A stretch of 64,000 bases of DNA from Antilocapra americana (taxonomy: Eukaryota > Chordata > Mammalia > Artiodactyla > Antilocapridae). The stretch covers positions 3,100,911 to 3,164,910 of the forward strand of contig ML664152.1 in assembly GCA_007570785.1 (NCBI GenBank), read 5' to 3'. This document shows positions 23,831 to 33,788 of this stretch, one piece after another. A model generated the notes under the pieces. The model was not told the origin of the DNA. It saw only the letters and a program-made list of their open reading frames with translations, and made no database searches. Position 1 is the first letter of the stretch. Every line of letters begins with the position of its first letter. Both the position numbers and the translations under genes were made by a program.

Positions 23831-25120
23831 GGAAAAACAGAAACAAAATTCTGGAATGCACCCTGGGGTGGTGGGTGGAGTTGAGGTATGCTATCAACCC
23901 TGGGTCATGTCTGCTGGAGACCCAGGCTGGGGTCTAGTGGCTGGTGATGACCCCCACAACTCCCAGCACGACGTTCCACTCACAGGAAACATGACCAATC
24001 TTCCCAGCATGAGGCTAGCGACCAGTTGCAGAGTCTGAGTGGGCCTCTGCTGGCTGTGTGCTGGGAACCAAGTGCTTCCTTCTCAGTAGAGTCCAGAGCA
24101 GCCTTCATGTCCCCACTCTCCATCAGCGGCATCCTTGCCAGTTGCCATGGAGATCCACTGGCACAGCACTCTGTCCAGCTTCAACCAGGTCGGACCAGGG
24201 GCCACTCTGACCCTCGGTGTCGTCCTCGAGACACTATCTGCTCAGTCCCCTCTCCTCCCCTCCCCCTCCCCTTCCCTCTTGGCTGTTACTTGGTCCTCGC
24301 AGTTGGGCTTGTGGAGGACCTGGTGCCAGGCCCTGGGAGGTCATAAACTATTCTGTGGTCATAAACTATTCCCGGGGCAAGCAGACTTTGCCTGGCTCCA
24401 CTCTCCCAGCCCCCAAGTGATCTTTCAGGGGGTTTCCTCAGACTACCTGGCTCTGGGGCCCGATGCCATTGAGCAGCTTTTCAGTGTGCCAAGGAGTTGG
24501 TAGGGGGCTGCCACTCGGCCATGTGCCTCTTCAACCAGTAGTTGGGAGCAGGGCCTTGGATGCCGGTAAGATCTCTGGGGAGATCCTGCCAGGGCAGGTC
24601 ATGGCGAGGACCCTGAGGTCGGGGGTCCTCTTGGACCATCGCCCCTCCCAGCGACACTGCTGTCACACGATAGCCCCACCTCCCTGGCCTGAGCTGAGGG
24701 CCATCCCGACCCAGAGGCCTGGCAGGACTGAGTTCAGACTGTGCACAGCCCCAGCTGGCAGCACTGGCACAGCTTCAGAAGGCCATAAGACCGCAGGACA
24801 AGGAGGAGCCTGCTGCAGAGCCCACACACACCCCTCAAACCCTGACCCGAGCAAGGAGTGAAACACCTGTCCAGTGAGCAGGGCCCCAGGTGACCGCCCT
24901 GCCGCATCCACCCTGCCCCCCAAGTGCCGTCATCTGTGGTGCTTCCCCCCATGGAGCCGGGCCTGTCCGTGCCTGCGCCTTCTCCCTGTGGTTCTGGAAA
25001 GGCCTACAGCTGGCTCTGCAGCTGTATGTGACCAGGGCCTGGTCATCCGGCCTGAAGCCCCATGGTGAGTGGGTTCTACCCATCAGTCTTCTTTGACTGG
25101 GGTTTGGGGGAGGTGGGTGC
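23831..25120. other. GC-rich single-copy DNA beside the candidate exon
   Basis: Carries a tandem pair of 18-bp spaced copies of GGTCATAAACTATTC (24339 and 24357). Minus-strand frames 24835-25155 lie just downstream of the candidate exon and could contain further exon sequence, but I see no clear splice-bounded frame. Confidence 0.4.
24339..24371. repeat. 18-bp tandem duplication
   Basis: GGTCATAAACTATTC occurs at 24339-24353 and again at 24357-24371, separated by TGT. Confidence 0.9.
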
Positions 25121-25336
25121 TCACTGGGCAGAGGATGGGAGCTGGGGGCTGCCACGGGCCTTCCTCAGGGGCAGCCCTGGCTCCAGGTCGCTGGGCGGCC
25201 TGACCCAGTGAGGGATGCGGCAGCGCTTGCGGTTCACCAGGCGCGGCGACGGGCTGTAGCGCTGGTGACCCCGCACTTCTCGCCCTGAGACGGCACCGTT
25301 CCAGGCAGCCTCCCGCAGGTCATTCGGCTGCGCCAG
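25121..25336 (-). CDS. Candidate coding exon of an unrecognised gene
   Basis: On the minus strand a possible acceptor (CCACAG, AG at 25338-25337) opens a 71-codon frame that begins LAQPNDLREAAWNG and includes SPSPRLVNRKRC, ending at TGA 25123-25121. An alternative donor CCCA|GTGAGC (GT at 25124-25123) would make it an internal exon of 212 bp. CpGs are dense inside it (many CG-containing Arg, Ala, Pro and Ser codons) and drop sharply outside, as expected if selection preserves coding CpGs. The residue mix (Arg, Trp, His, Asn, Tyr) is unlike the Gly/Pro/Ala/Ser noise frames around it. The acceptor's pyrimidine tract is weak. I do not recognise the protein and name no function; start not defined. 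Confidence 0.5.
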   Translation of the reverse strand: MAQPNDLREAAWNGAVSGREVRGHQRYSPSPRLVNRKRCRIPHWVRPPSDLEPGLPLRKARGSPQLPSSAQ

Positions 25337-25344
25337 CTGTGGAC

Positions 25345-25373
25345 GCCCCACACTTTGTTACAGAAGCTTTATT
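25345..25373 (-). terminator. Candidate poly(A) site, minus strand
   Basis: AATAAA on the minus strand (25373-25368), followed by an AACAAA cleavage-type context and then the GU-rich GTGTGGGG. It ends only a few bases before the acceptor of the candidate exon, so a minus-strand transcript could either stop here or splice into that exon. Confidence 0.4.
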
Positions 25374-25613
25374 TCCTGCCCATGTTGCCTGTTGGTGGTG
25401 GACCCCTTCATTCAGGGTCAGGATGAAGGTGTCCTACTCTGGGCCACCTCCTCATGGCCAAGGCAGAGCCTCCTGGGGCTCCGCTTGTGTGGGTGCCCTG
25501 GCTCTGTGATCATTTCATGAGCCAAAGCCGTCACACGGCCACACCTACCACCCACAGGCCGGAAAGTCCAGTCCCCCACCAGGAGGGAGCAAGAGCCTGG
25601 TGCCCTTCACTTT
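25374..25613. other. Single-copy stretch upstream of the poly(A) site
   Basis: If the poly(A) site is real, the minus strand of this segment would be 3' UTR. No coding frame recognised. Confidence 0.35.
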
Positions 25614-25790
25614 ACTGTGAAGGCTCGAAGCAGAGGATGAGATAGTTGGATGGCGTCATTGACTCGATGGACATGAGTTTCAGCAAATTCTGGGAAATAG
25701 TGAAGGACTGGGAAGCCTGGTGTGCTGCAGTCCATGGAGTCCAAAGAGTCGGACACGCTGAGCGAATAAAAACAACAACAAATCTGTCTC
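25614..25790 (+). mobile_element. BovB-tail SINE, sense, 5' truncated
   Basis: Reads 'cagaggatgagatagttgga' to 'gagcgaataaaaacaacaac', the BovB 3' end in plus orientation, with the A/C tail. Same class as 13527-13678. Confidence 0.88.
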
Positions 25791-28439
25791 CTAAACAAGA
25801 GAGACGAGAGCAGGGGAGACAGTGTAGGGGAGGCAGGCCCCTGAGGGACCCATCTTAGCAGGCAACGTCACCACCCTGTGCCTGGGGCTGGGCCCTCTGC
25901 CCTCCCTTGGACCAGGGCTTGACCTCAAGGATGAAGCCCAGGGAAGGGTCTCCCAGCTACAACCCCCACCCCGATGCCCCAAGGAGTGTCCCAATCCACG
26001 AGATGCAGGGGGCTTGTCCTTGACCTGACCACCCAATCTCTGAAGCCCACTGAGTCCATCCGCCCAGCTGCTTCATCTGCCTTCAGTGGCAGTGGGGAGG
26101 CAGCTTGCTTTCCAGGGTTCCCCTTTCCAGTGGGTCACAAGGGTGGCCCATCAGGCTGGGGGAATTGACCTGGCCTGAGTCAGCCCCAATGACTGAGAGG
26201 TGAGAGGAAGCAGGGGAAGGGTATCACCAGTTCCTGCGTGCTGTGCCTTCTTGCCTCACCTGCGACCAGCCCTCGCGACATAGACCAGACCACCAGCCCA
26301 CCCTGGGAGGCGCCTGCTTGGGTGTGACCACTGGAGGAGCCCAGACCCTTCTGAGGTCCACAGAGCACAGATGTGCTGCCCCTGCCCACTGCAGGGGATG
26401 CACACGGTACATTGTTACTGCCTGATGGGAGAGGTTCGGATGACATGAGGGTGGGTGGCAGGGAGTGGAGGTTTGGGCCAGTCGTTTCACGGCCATGTGC
26501 ATTCCTGGCCTGGCAGCACTGGGGATGCAAAAACGCTCTTGGGGAAGACCCTGTGTCCCACACTGGCTGAACAAGTGGCCTTGGAAACCAAACCTCACGA
26601 CTATGATGGGAGAGCAGAGGGAAAGCCCCTCACCCACCAGGACTGGGGACCACGAGGTCTGAAATCCAGGAGGTGATTTTAGAAAACAGTAGCAAAGGCA
26701 GGCCCTCGGAGAGATCAGCACCATCTTCCGTGCTCAGGGTGACCTCGGAGACCGCTTGGTGCAGAGTGCTGCTGCTGCGGCCTGTGTCCAGTGTCTCTGT
26801 TTCAGGGTCCTCCTGGCCCTTAGAGCCCTAGCTGGACAATTGACTCCAAGTCCGTTGGTCACATTCAGTCCTGAATTTGATCCCCTGGCACCCCCCACCC
26901 CAAGAGACCTAGCAGGCAAAACCCATCTTCCTACTGAGGATGTTAGGAAGGGATTATTCACTTTCCAAAGGACTGTTTTTTTTTTTTCCCAGAAAAGAAC
27001 ACTCTGAATTTTCCAGAAGCTCCGACAGCCACTTCCCCAAGTGCATTCACTGAGTGATTCGTTTTTTTCACACTGAGACAGCATTTCGGGAACACATCCA
27101 GTTCAGGGAAGGAAGAAGCCTTTTGGGCTGTGTGTGTGGGGGGAACTCTTGTAGCGGAGGTGCAGCCGCGCAGGTGCGAGGGGTCGGAGGCCCGGACTCC
27201 CAGGGTCCTGGAGCCCCGGCCTGGCCTGGTGTCAGCAGCTACCGGCTCCTCTGCCGGGAGTTTCCTGTCCTAGCAGCAGGGGATGGGGGTGGCTGCCCCC
27301 CACAGGCAGCATGTGACTCAGTGGAGGCTTGCTGAGCAGCTGACACAGTTGGGAGGCAAGGATGATACCAAGGGAGAGGGGCCGGGTCATGAAGCCACCC
27401 GAGAGCAAAGGCGGGAGGGCCTGAGGAAAGGTTTGAGGAGGGAAAGCTCCGACACTGCTCCCTGTGAGCAGAGATTCAGGTGGCACCCTATGCCTCGCGG
27501 GGCAAAGGGAGACCCCCAGAGTCCTCTAGGCACCCCCACTGCAGGGTCCCGGGTGGCAGGCCCATCCCCCCAAGGAAGACAGAGGGTCTGGACAGGCGCG
27601 GGGTGGGGGTGGTTGGGAGTGGGCTCAAGGTCTCTGCTCTGTGTGTGAGGGGCAGCAGGGGCCCAGGGCCAGCTCCCTGCCCAGGGTGAGCCGTCTGGCT
27701 GGCCGGGCTCCAAACCTTCCATGGCACATGGCACAAGATCTCAGTGCCTCCTGGCACGGCGATCCTCTTTGACTTCCCCTCCCCCAGCCTGCCCTGTCTT
27801 GTATAGAACTTGTTTCTAAGTATATTGTCACCCAAGGGCACAGGTGAGCAATCCCAGGTCATTTTAAACAATGAGGCTGCAAGTCGCCAGACCCCTGGGC
27901 TGGGCAACGAACTGAGAGTTCATCTGGTGACCCCCCCACCCAGCAGCCCTGGGCCAGCTTTCCTAAATGTTGACCTTAACACTCAGGAGGCCCAGACTCT
28001 CCACCTTTCAATCCAGACGAACTGCACCTCAGCCCAAACCACTATGACCAAAAACATCCTATATTTTAGGTGGGGAACTAAAAATAACCAACAGTCTGGG
28101 CAGCCGGGCTGACTTGGGTGGCCGTACATGTGTGTGCTGTGTTTACTTGCTGTGTTTGCTTACACATAAGTTGCCTTTAAAGAGGCAACTGTATGGAGAC
28201 AGACTCTATCTCGCCTTTGTCTCTGTAAGTTGAGGTGGTCAGGGCATCCCAGACAGAAGGTATTTCCCTCAGGATGGTGATGATACTGTTTCTGCTTTTG
28301 TTGTGATTTAGAAGGAAGTGGTATCTCCTCGTCGTTCTGCCCTGGGTGGGTCACAGCAATAGTGGAAAGCAGTCATCTATAAAATGACCAGGTCCGGGGG
28401 TGTTCCAAGCCTCCCTTCCACTCTGTAATCTGCTGGGGG
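25791..28439. other. GC-rich single-copy DNA, no recognised gene
   Basis: A 12-T run followed by CCCAG (26976-26992) looks like a strong acceptor on the plus strand, but the following frame is undistinguished. 27150-27250 has locally raised CpG density. 28058-28089 holds two A/T-rich motifs resembling MEF2 sites. No dispersed repeat recognised. Confidence 0.4.
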
Positions 28440-28638
28440 GGGGGTACCCATTAGGAGAGGAAATGGACTTGAAGCCACAGCAGGCAAGTCACTTATACAT
28501 CCTGGGCTCTTTTCCCATGTCTGTAAGGTGGGGAGGGCAGGTTAACTGTCCTGCCTCAGAGGTATTGGAGGAGATCATGGTTACTCGAGGGGCTTGTAAA
28601 TTGTAGGGCACTGTGCAAACACAAGATGTTAATTGTAG
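28440..28638 (+). mobile_element. MIR SINE fragment, sense
   Basis: Diverged MIR text: 'gcaagtcacttatacatcct', then 'ccatgtctgtaaggtgggga', then the 'ttgtaaattgtagggcactg' region, in the order of the MIR core and 3' part. Ancient and highly diverged. Confidence 0.6.
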
Positions 28639-28662
28639 CTCTGGTTTGTAATTAAACCAGAG
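28639..28662. other. Perfect 9-bp inverted repeat (hairpin)
   Basis: CTCTGGTTT (28639-28647), loop GTAATT, AAACCAGAG (28654-28662). It lies exactly at the end of the MIR-like segment. Confidence 0.9.
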
Positions 28663-29587
28663 ATGTGAATGCCTCATAGAAATGCAGTCAGCTTTCCTCG
28701 CTGATCTTGGCCCCGCCAAGAACCCCATCAGTGAGGGATAGAGGATGGCCATGTAGAGACCACCCGCATCACCTGAGCCCACTGCTCTGCCCAGCTGTGC
28801 CTGGTGCCCTGGCGCTGAAGAGCAGTGGGGTGTGGAGGGCCGGAGGTCCCGGGAGTCATGCATGATGTGCTGGGACACCTCAGCATGGCAGTCAGGAGGG
28901 GACAAGGACAGTGAGCAGTCACCAATTCCTCCCTGCTTGGGCCTGGGAGGGTCCCATTTAATCATCACGGCTACCGGGCAGGCAGCACACACCCTCTGGC
29001 TTCATGGATGAGTGACTGAAGCAGAGCACTAAGCAAGCCTGCAATCTGTTTTATGTCCTCAGGAGGAGTTTAAAGCCTTTGTAAATGCCAGTGAGCAGAC
29101 AGACAGATACTGAAAAGGAAGTCCAGGGGACACGGGGCAGCAGAGACCAAGCCACCAGCCAGAGTTTGGTCTCTGCTTCCCATGAAGCCTCCGTTTGCAC
29201 AGTTTCATGTGGCTTCCACCCACCAGCAGTCTGCTTCTCTGTGGATCTAATGTCCAGATGCCAACATTCTGCTCGGAACAGTGAGCCGTCAGCTCCTGAG
29301 AGCCAGGCCTGAGCCGCCAGCCAGAGCTGTCCCACGTGGGGCAGTGGGTGTGCTGGTCCCCAACTCGATCCAGTTTGCTGGCCAGTGGCCCCCACCCCAG
29401 TTGTGTGCTGTGCTCGGGGCTCACAGCTGCCGAGACTCTGGAAGGGAATGCCCCCTGAGTGAGCTCACACTTGGAGCCCAGGTTGTGGGGCCAGGTTGAA
29501 GCTGCCCCCACTGATGTCCTTGCTTAGCCATCTCCCTGGTTCTGTCCCCACCAGCCCACTGTCCCTGCCCCCGCCCACTCTTTCTCT
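28663..29587. other. Single-copy DNA with a possible MIR scrap
   Basis: 28950-29045 reads weakly like an antisense MIR ('tttaatcatcacggctaccg'). The rest shows only shadow frames. Confidence 0.35.
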
Positions 29588-29985
29588 CTGTATTAGTCTG
29601 CCAGAGCTGCTGCCACAGATGCCACTGGAGGGGCAGCTTAAACAGCCTCTGTTCTCTCACCGTCTGGAGGCCAGATGTCTGAGATGGAGATGTGGGCAGG
29701 TTGGGTCATTCCGAGGCCTCTCTCCTTGGTTCGCAGATGGCTGTCCACCGCTGTGTCCTCACATGGATGCTTTTCTGTGTCTCCTCGGCCCTGAATATCC
29801 CTCTGTGTGTCCTAATCCCCTCTTTCTATAAGGACACCAGCCTCCCTGATGGCTTCATTTTAACTGATTCGTCTCTGAAAAGATCTTGTCTCCAAATCCA
29901 GTCACATTCTGAGAGACTGGGGCTTCACCGTGTGAATTCAGGGGAATCTGATTCACACCACAGTGCTTGGGACTGGGATCATTTC
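29588..29985 (-). mobile_element. MaLR/MLT-like LTR fragment, antisense
   Basis: Series of blocks typical of antisense MaLR-type elements: 'attagtctgccagagctgct', 'tctctcaccgtctggaggcc', 'tgtcctcacatggatgcttt', 'aaggacaccagcctccctga' and 'ccaaatccagtcacattctg'. Family assignment is by eye and uncertain. Noncoding. Confidence 0.6.
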
Positions 29986-30950
29986 CCCAATAAATCACTT
30001 TCAAAGGAACCCCTGTCTCAGGCTTTGTTTCTGAGGCAGGACCCACCCAGCTTCCTGCTTCTCAGAACAGGGAGGGGACCGCCCTTGCTGTGAGTTCTGC
30101 TCAGAGGCAGCCTCTGGGGACCCTGGCTACAAGCTGCTGGCAGTCCTTGGGGACAGGACAGGCTGCAAGTTTGAAGAGGGGACGTGAGCCCCAGGCTGGG
30201 CATTACTCATTCTTTGAGGATTTTTAAATGAAGCTTTGTTCAGAAACTGCCCCAATGTGTCCATTTGTTAATTGAAGTGTAAGATTTTTCTCACATAACA
30301 ATATAAATATAAATTATCTGCCCTTTGATAGGCACAGCTTTTTATTGCTGGAAACTCAGAGGAACCAAGTTATTATAAATTATAAGAATGGAAAGAAATC
30401 ACTGCAGATCTGACCCGGCTTCTTCCTCGGGGGACATGGGAGCTGCCCACAGGGGCCGGAACCTTCAGCTGTTTCCGGGCTCAGCCAGGGTCCGAGGGAG
30501 CCAGTCTCGTGATTGCTCTCAGCCCCAAAGTTGACTCCACGTGGGAAAACAAAAGATTTAATTAACCTCTCTGCTTTTTCCATTTGGGAAGCAGAGCTCA
30601 GAATGCTTGCCACCGGAGGCCATGTAGACAGAGACATCTGTTTTGGGAAAGCCTCTGTGCCTGGGATGGAAGACATCCATGTTCAGCACCCAGGCCAAGC
30701 TAGAGAGGAGACCGCTCAGATCTAGGGCAGGACCACACAGCTCTTGCTCATGAGGCATTGTCCCATGTATCCAAGTATTAGAGAGCCTTGGTGACAACAG
30801 TTCCTTCCTGTTTAGATCTGTGTGAGCCCTGCCCCCACCCCAGTGTGATGGCTTATGGACTCACGTGCTGGCAGGGGGGTCCTCCTCAAAGGCAGCGGGA
30901 AGGTGAAGTAGGGATCCAGCTTTTGGTAGAAAACCAAGCCATTGTTAATT
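29986..30950. other. Single-copy DNA with an AT-rich block
   Basis: 30225-30390 is AT-rich, with clustered TAAT/GATA-like words (for example TTATCTGCCCTTTGATA near 30315) and could be a conserved noncoding element. A small inverted repeat, CTCTGCTT/AAGCAGAG, lies at 30569-30596. Confidence 0.4.
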
Positions 30951-31484
30951 TCTTTTTTTTTTTAATTAAGAAATATTTCACAATTAAAAGCTTTATTCAT
31001 TAAAAGTGCACAATTGAATAATTTGATATACACACATTATGAAATTAACAACATGATTAAGGTAATTAGCATATCCATCACCTTAGATAGGCTGGCTTGC
31101 TTCCTGCCTTCTTCTTCCCTCCCTCCTTCCTTCTCTTCTTTCCTTCTTCCTTTCTTTCTCTCCCTTTCCTTCTCTTCACTTCCCTCTTCTTTCCTTCTGA
31201 TGTGTGGAGTGAACACAAGATCTACCCTCTATCCAGTTTCAAGTATTAGGTATTGTTGATTATAGTTGTATTGCTACACAGTAGATCTCCAGAACTTACT
31301 AGTCTTTTGTAACGGAAACTTTGTATCCCTTTACCAACAGCTCTCCATTTTCCCCTCCCCTTAGCCCCTGGCAACCTCTGTTCTACTCTGTTTCTATGAG
31401 TTCTGCTATTTTAGATTCTACATATAAGTAAGGTCATATAGTGTTTGTTTTTTTAAGAGGCAAGTTTAGTAATATACTATGGCA
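30951..31484 (-). mobile_element. L1 LINE 3' UTR region, antisense
   Basis: Begins with a T run (the complement of the L1 poly-A tail) and contains a long C/T tract (31093-31199), which is the complement of the purine-rich L1 3' UTR tract. Then 'cttagcccctggcaacctct' and 'ttctgctattttagattcta' blocks lead toward ORF2. Confidence 0.85.
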
Positions 31485-31658
31485 TGCTACGTAGCTTCAG
31501 TTGTGTCTGACTCTTTGCTACCCCATGGACTGTAGCCCACCAGGCAAAAATACTGGAGTGGGTTGCCATTTCCTCCTCCAGGGGATCTTCCCAACCCAGG
31601 GATCCAAGCTGAGTCTCCTGTGGCTCCTGCATTGCAGGTGGATACTTTACTGCTGAGT
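31485..31658 (-). mobile_element. Truncated Bov-tA-type SINE inserted in L1, antisense
   Basis: Starts 'cagttgtgtctgactctttg' and ends at 'ggtggatactttactgctga'; the last ~25 bp (the SINE head complement) are lost. A TA microsatellite (31659-31678) follows directly. Confidence 0.9.
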
Positions 31659-32609
31659 TTATATATATATATATATATCACAGTTTCTTATCTATTCATC
31701 CTTCAGTGGACATTGAGGTTGTTCCTATATCTTGGCTGTTGTGAATAATGCTGCAGTGAACATGGGAGTAAAGACATCTCTTTGAGATCTGATTTTGTTT
31801 CCTTTCAATATATATCCAGAAGTGGGACTGCTGGATTATAAAATAGTTCTATTTTTTTATTTTTTTGAGGAAACTCCATGCTGCTTTCCATAATGTGTAA
31901 CAATTCCCCACCAACAGTGTATATTCCCACCAACAATGTACAAAGGCTCTATTTTCTCCACATTTTTGTCAGCATTTGTCATCATTTGTTCTTCTGATAA
32001 CAGTTGTTATAATGAGTGTGATCTGATATCTCATTGTGGCTTCAATTTGCTTTTCCCTGATGGCTACTGACATTGAGCACCTAATCATGGATCTGTTGGT
32101 CATTTGTGTGTCTTCTTTAGAGAAATGCCTATTAAGGTCCTTTGTTCATTTTTAGATTAACCTTTTTGTTAATATATATGGTTTCCTTATACATTTTGGA
32201 TATTAACCTGTTACCAGATATATATTCAATAATTTGCAAATATTCATTCTCATTCCTTAGGTTGCTTTTTCACACTGTTGGTTGTTTCTTTCGCTGTGCC
32301 AAAGCTCTTCAGTTTGAGTTAATCTCATTTTTCTACTTTTATTTTTGTTGCTTATATTTTTGGCCTCATATTTTTAAAGAATCATTGGTCAGACTAATAT
32401 CAAGAACATTTCCCCCTGTGTTCCCTTATAGTAGTCTCAGAGTTTCATGTCCTATATTTAAGTGGTTTATCCATTTTGAGTTGGGTTTTGTGTATGATGT
32501 GAGATAAGGGTCCAATTTTATTCTTCATGTGTGTGGATATCCCGTTTTTCCAACATCATTTATAGAAGAGACTGTCTTTTCCCTACTTTGTGTTCTTGGC
32601 ACCCTTGTT
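31659..32609 (-). mobile_element. L1 LINE ORF2 3' region, antisense (part 1)
   Basis: Typical antisense ORF2 text: 'gacattgaggttgttcctat', 'tatccagaagtgggactgct' and 'cctgatggctactgacattg'. Interrupted at 32610 by a small insertion. No intact ORF. Confidence 0.9.
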
Positions 32610-32736
32610 TTTTGTTGTTGACTAAACAGCAACAGCTTACTTAATACATTGCCTTGGTTGAAAATAAGAGTTAAAATAGATCACAACACTTGGAAAACCA
32701 GAATATAAATGTCCTCCCTCTAAGAGCCAGACAGCT
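32610..32736 (-). mobile_element. 127-bp insertion of unknown origin with target-site duplication
   Basis: Inserted in the L1 and flanked by an exact 12-bp direct repeat GGCACCCTTGTT (32598-32609 and 32737-32748). The left end is T-rich (TTTTGTTGTTG), so read on the minus strand it is a 127-base sequence ending in an A-rich tail. These are the marks of LINE-mediated retrotransposition of a short RNA. I do not recognise the body. A small H/ACA-type RNA or an unnamed SINE are possibilities only. Confidence 0.7.
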
Positions 32737-32969
32737 GGCACCCTTGTTGAATATCAGTTGATCAGATGTGCACAGACTTATTTCTGGGCTCTCTATTCTG
32801 TTCTGTTGGTCTATCATCTGTTTTTAAGCCAGTACCATGCTGTTTTTATTACTATAGTTTTGTAATAAAATTTGAAATCAGAAAATGTGATGCTTCCAAC
32901 TTTGTTCTTCTTGTTTAAGATTGCTTTGACTATGCAGGGTCTTTTGTGGCTCTATATGAATTTTCAGTG
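32737..32969 (-). mobile_element. L1 LINE ORF2 region, antisense (part 2)
   Basis: Continues the same L1 after the insertion, through 'gccagtaccatgctgttttt' to the junction with BovB near 32970. Confidence 0.88.
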
Positions 32970-33788
32970 AGTTCAGTTCAGTCACTCAGTCATGTCTGAC
33001 TCTTTGTGACCCCATAAACTGCAGTGTGCCTGGCTTCCCTGTCCATCACCCATGCTCAGAGCCTGCTCAAGTTCATGTCCATCGAGTCAGTGATGCCATA
33101 CAACCATCTCATCCTCTTTCACCTTGTTCTTCTGCCCTCAATTTTTCCCAGCATCAGAGTCTTTTTCAATGAGTCAGGTCTTCACTTCAGGTGACCAAAG
33201 TTTTGGAGTTTCAGCATCAGTCCTCACAATGAATATTCAGGGTTGATTTCCTCTAGTATTGATTGATTTGATTTCCTTGCTGTCCAAGGAACTTTCAAGA
33301 GTCTTCTCCAACACCACAGTTCAAAACCATCAATTCTTTGGTACTCAGCCTTCTTTATGGTCCAACTCTCATATCCATACATGACTACTAGAAAAACCAT
33401 AGTTCTGACTATGGACCTTTGTCAGCAAAGTGATGGCTTTCTTCTTTTTAGTACACTGTCTGTATTTGCCATAGCTTTTCTTCCAAGGAGCAAGTGTCTT
33501 TGGATTTCATGGCTGCAGTCACCATCCACAGTGGTTTTGGAGCCCAAGAAAAGAAAGTCTGCCACAGTTTCCACTTTTCCCCATCTATTTGCCATGAAGT
33601 GATGGGATATTTCTCTGGAATTCCCTTGCCTTTTCTATGATCTAACAGATATTGTCCACTTGATCTCTGGTTCCTCTGCCTTTTCTAAATCTAGCTTGTA
33701 CATCTGGAAATTCTTGGTTCATGCACTGTTGAAGCCTAGCTTGAAGGATTTTGAGCATTACCTTGCTAGGATGTGAAATGATGCATGC
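32970..33788 (-). mobile_element. BovB LINE, antisense, internally deleted
   Basis: The 3' tail starts at 'gagttcagttcagtcactca'; the body then runs through the post-RT region to 33605. At 33606 the sequence jumps straight to the segment upstream of RT motif A. Compared with the copy at the left edge (its bases ~268-711), about 440 bp covering motifs A to C are missing. 5' truncated at about 33788. Confidence 0.93.

Noticed and set aside
26976..27007. T run plus CCCAG as a plus-strand splice acceptor
   Set aside because: The signal alone is good, but the following frame ends quickly and shows no coding features; a poly-T tract is common by chance.
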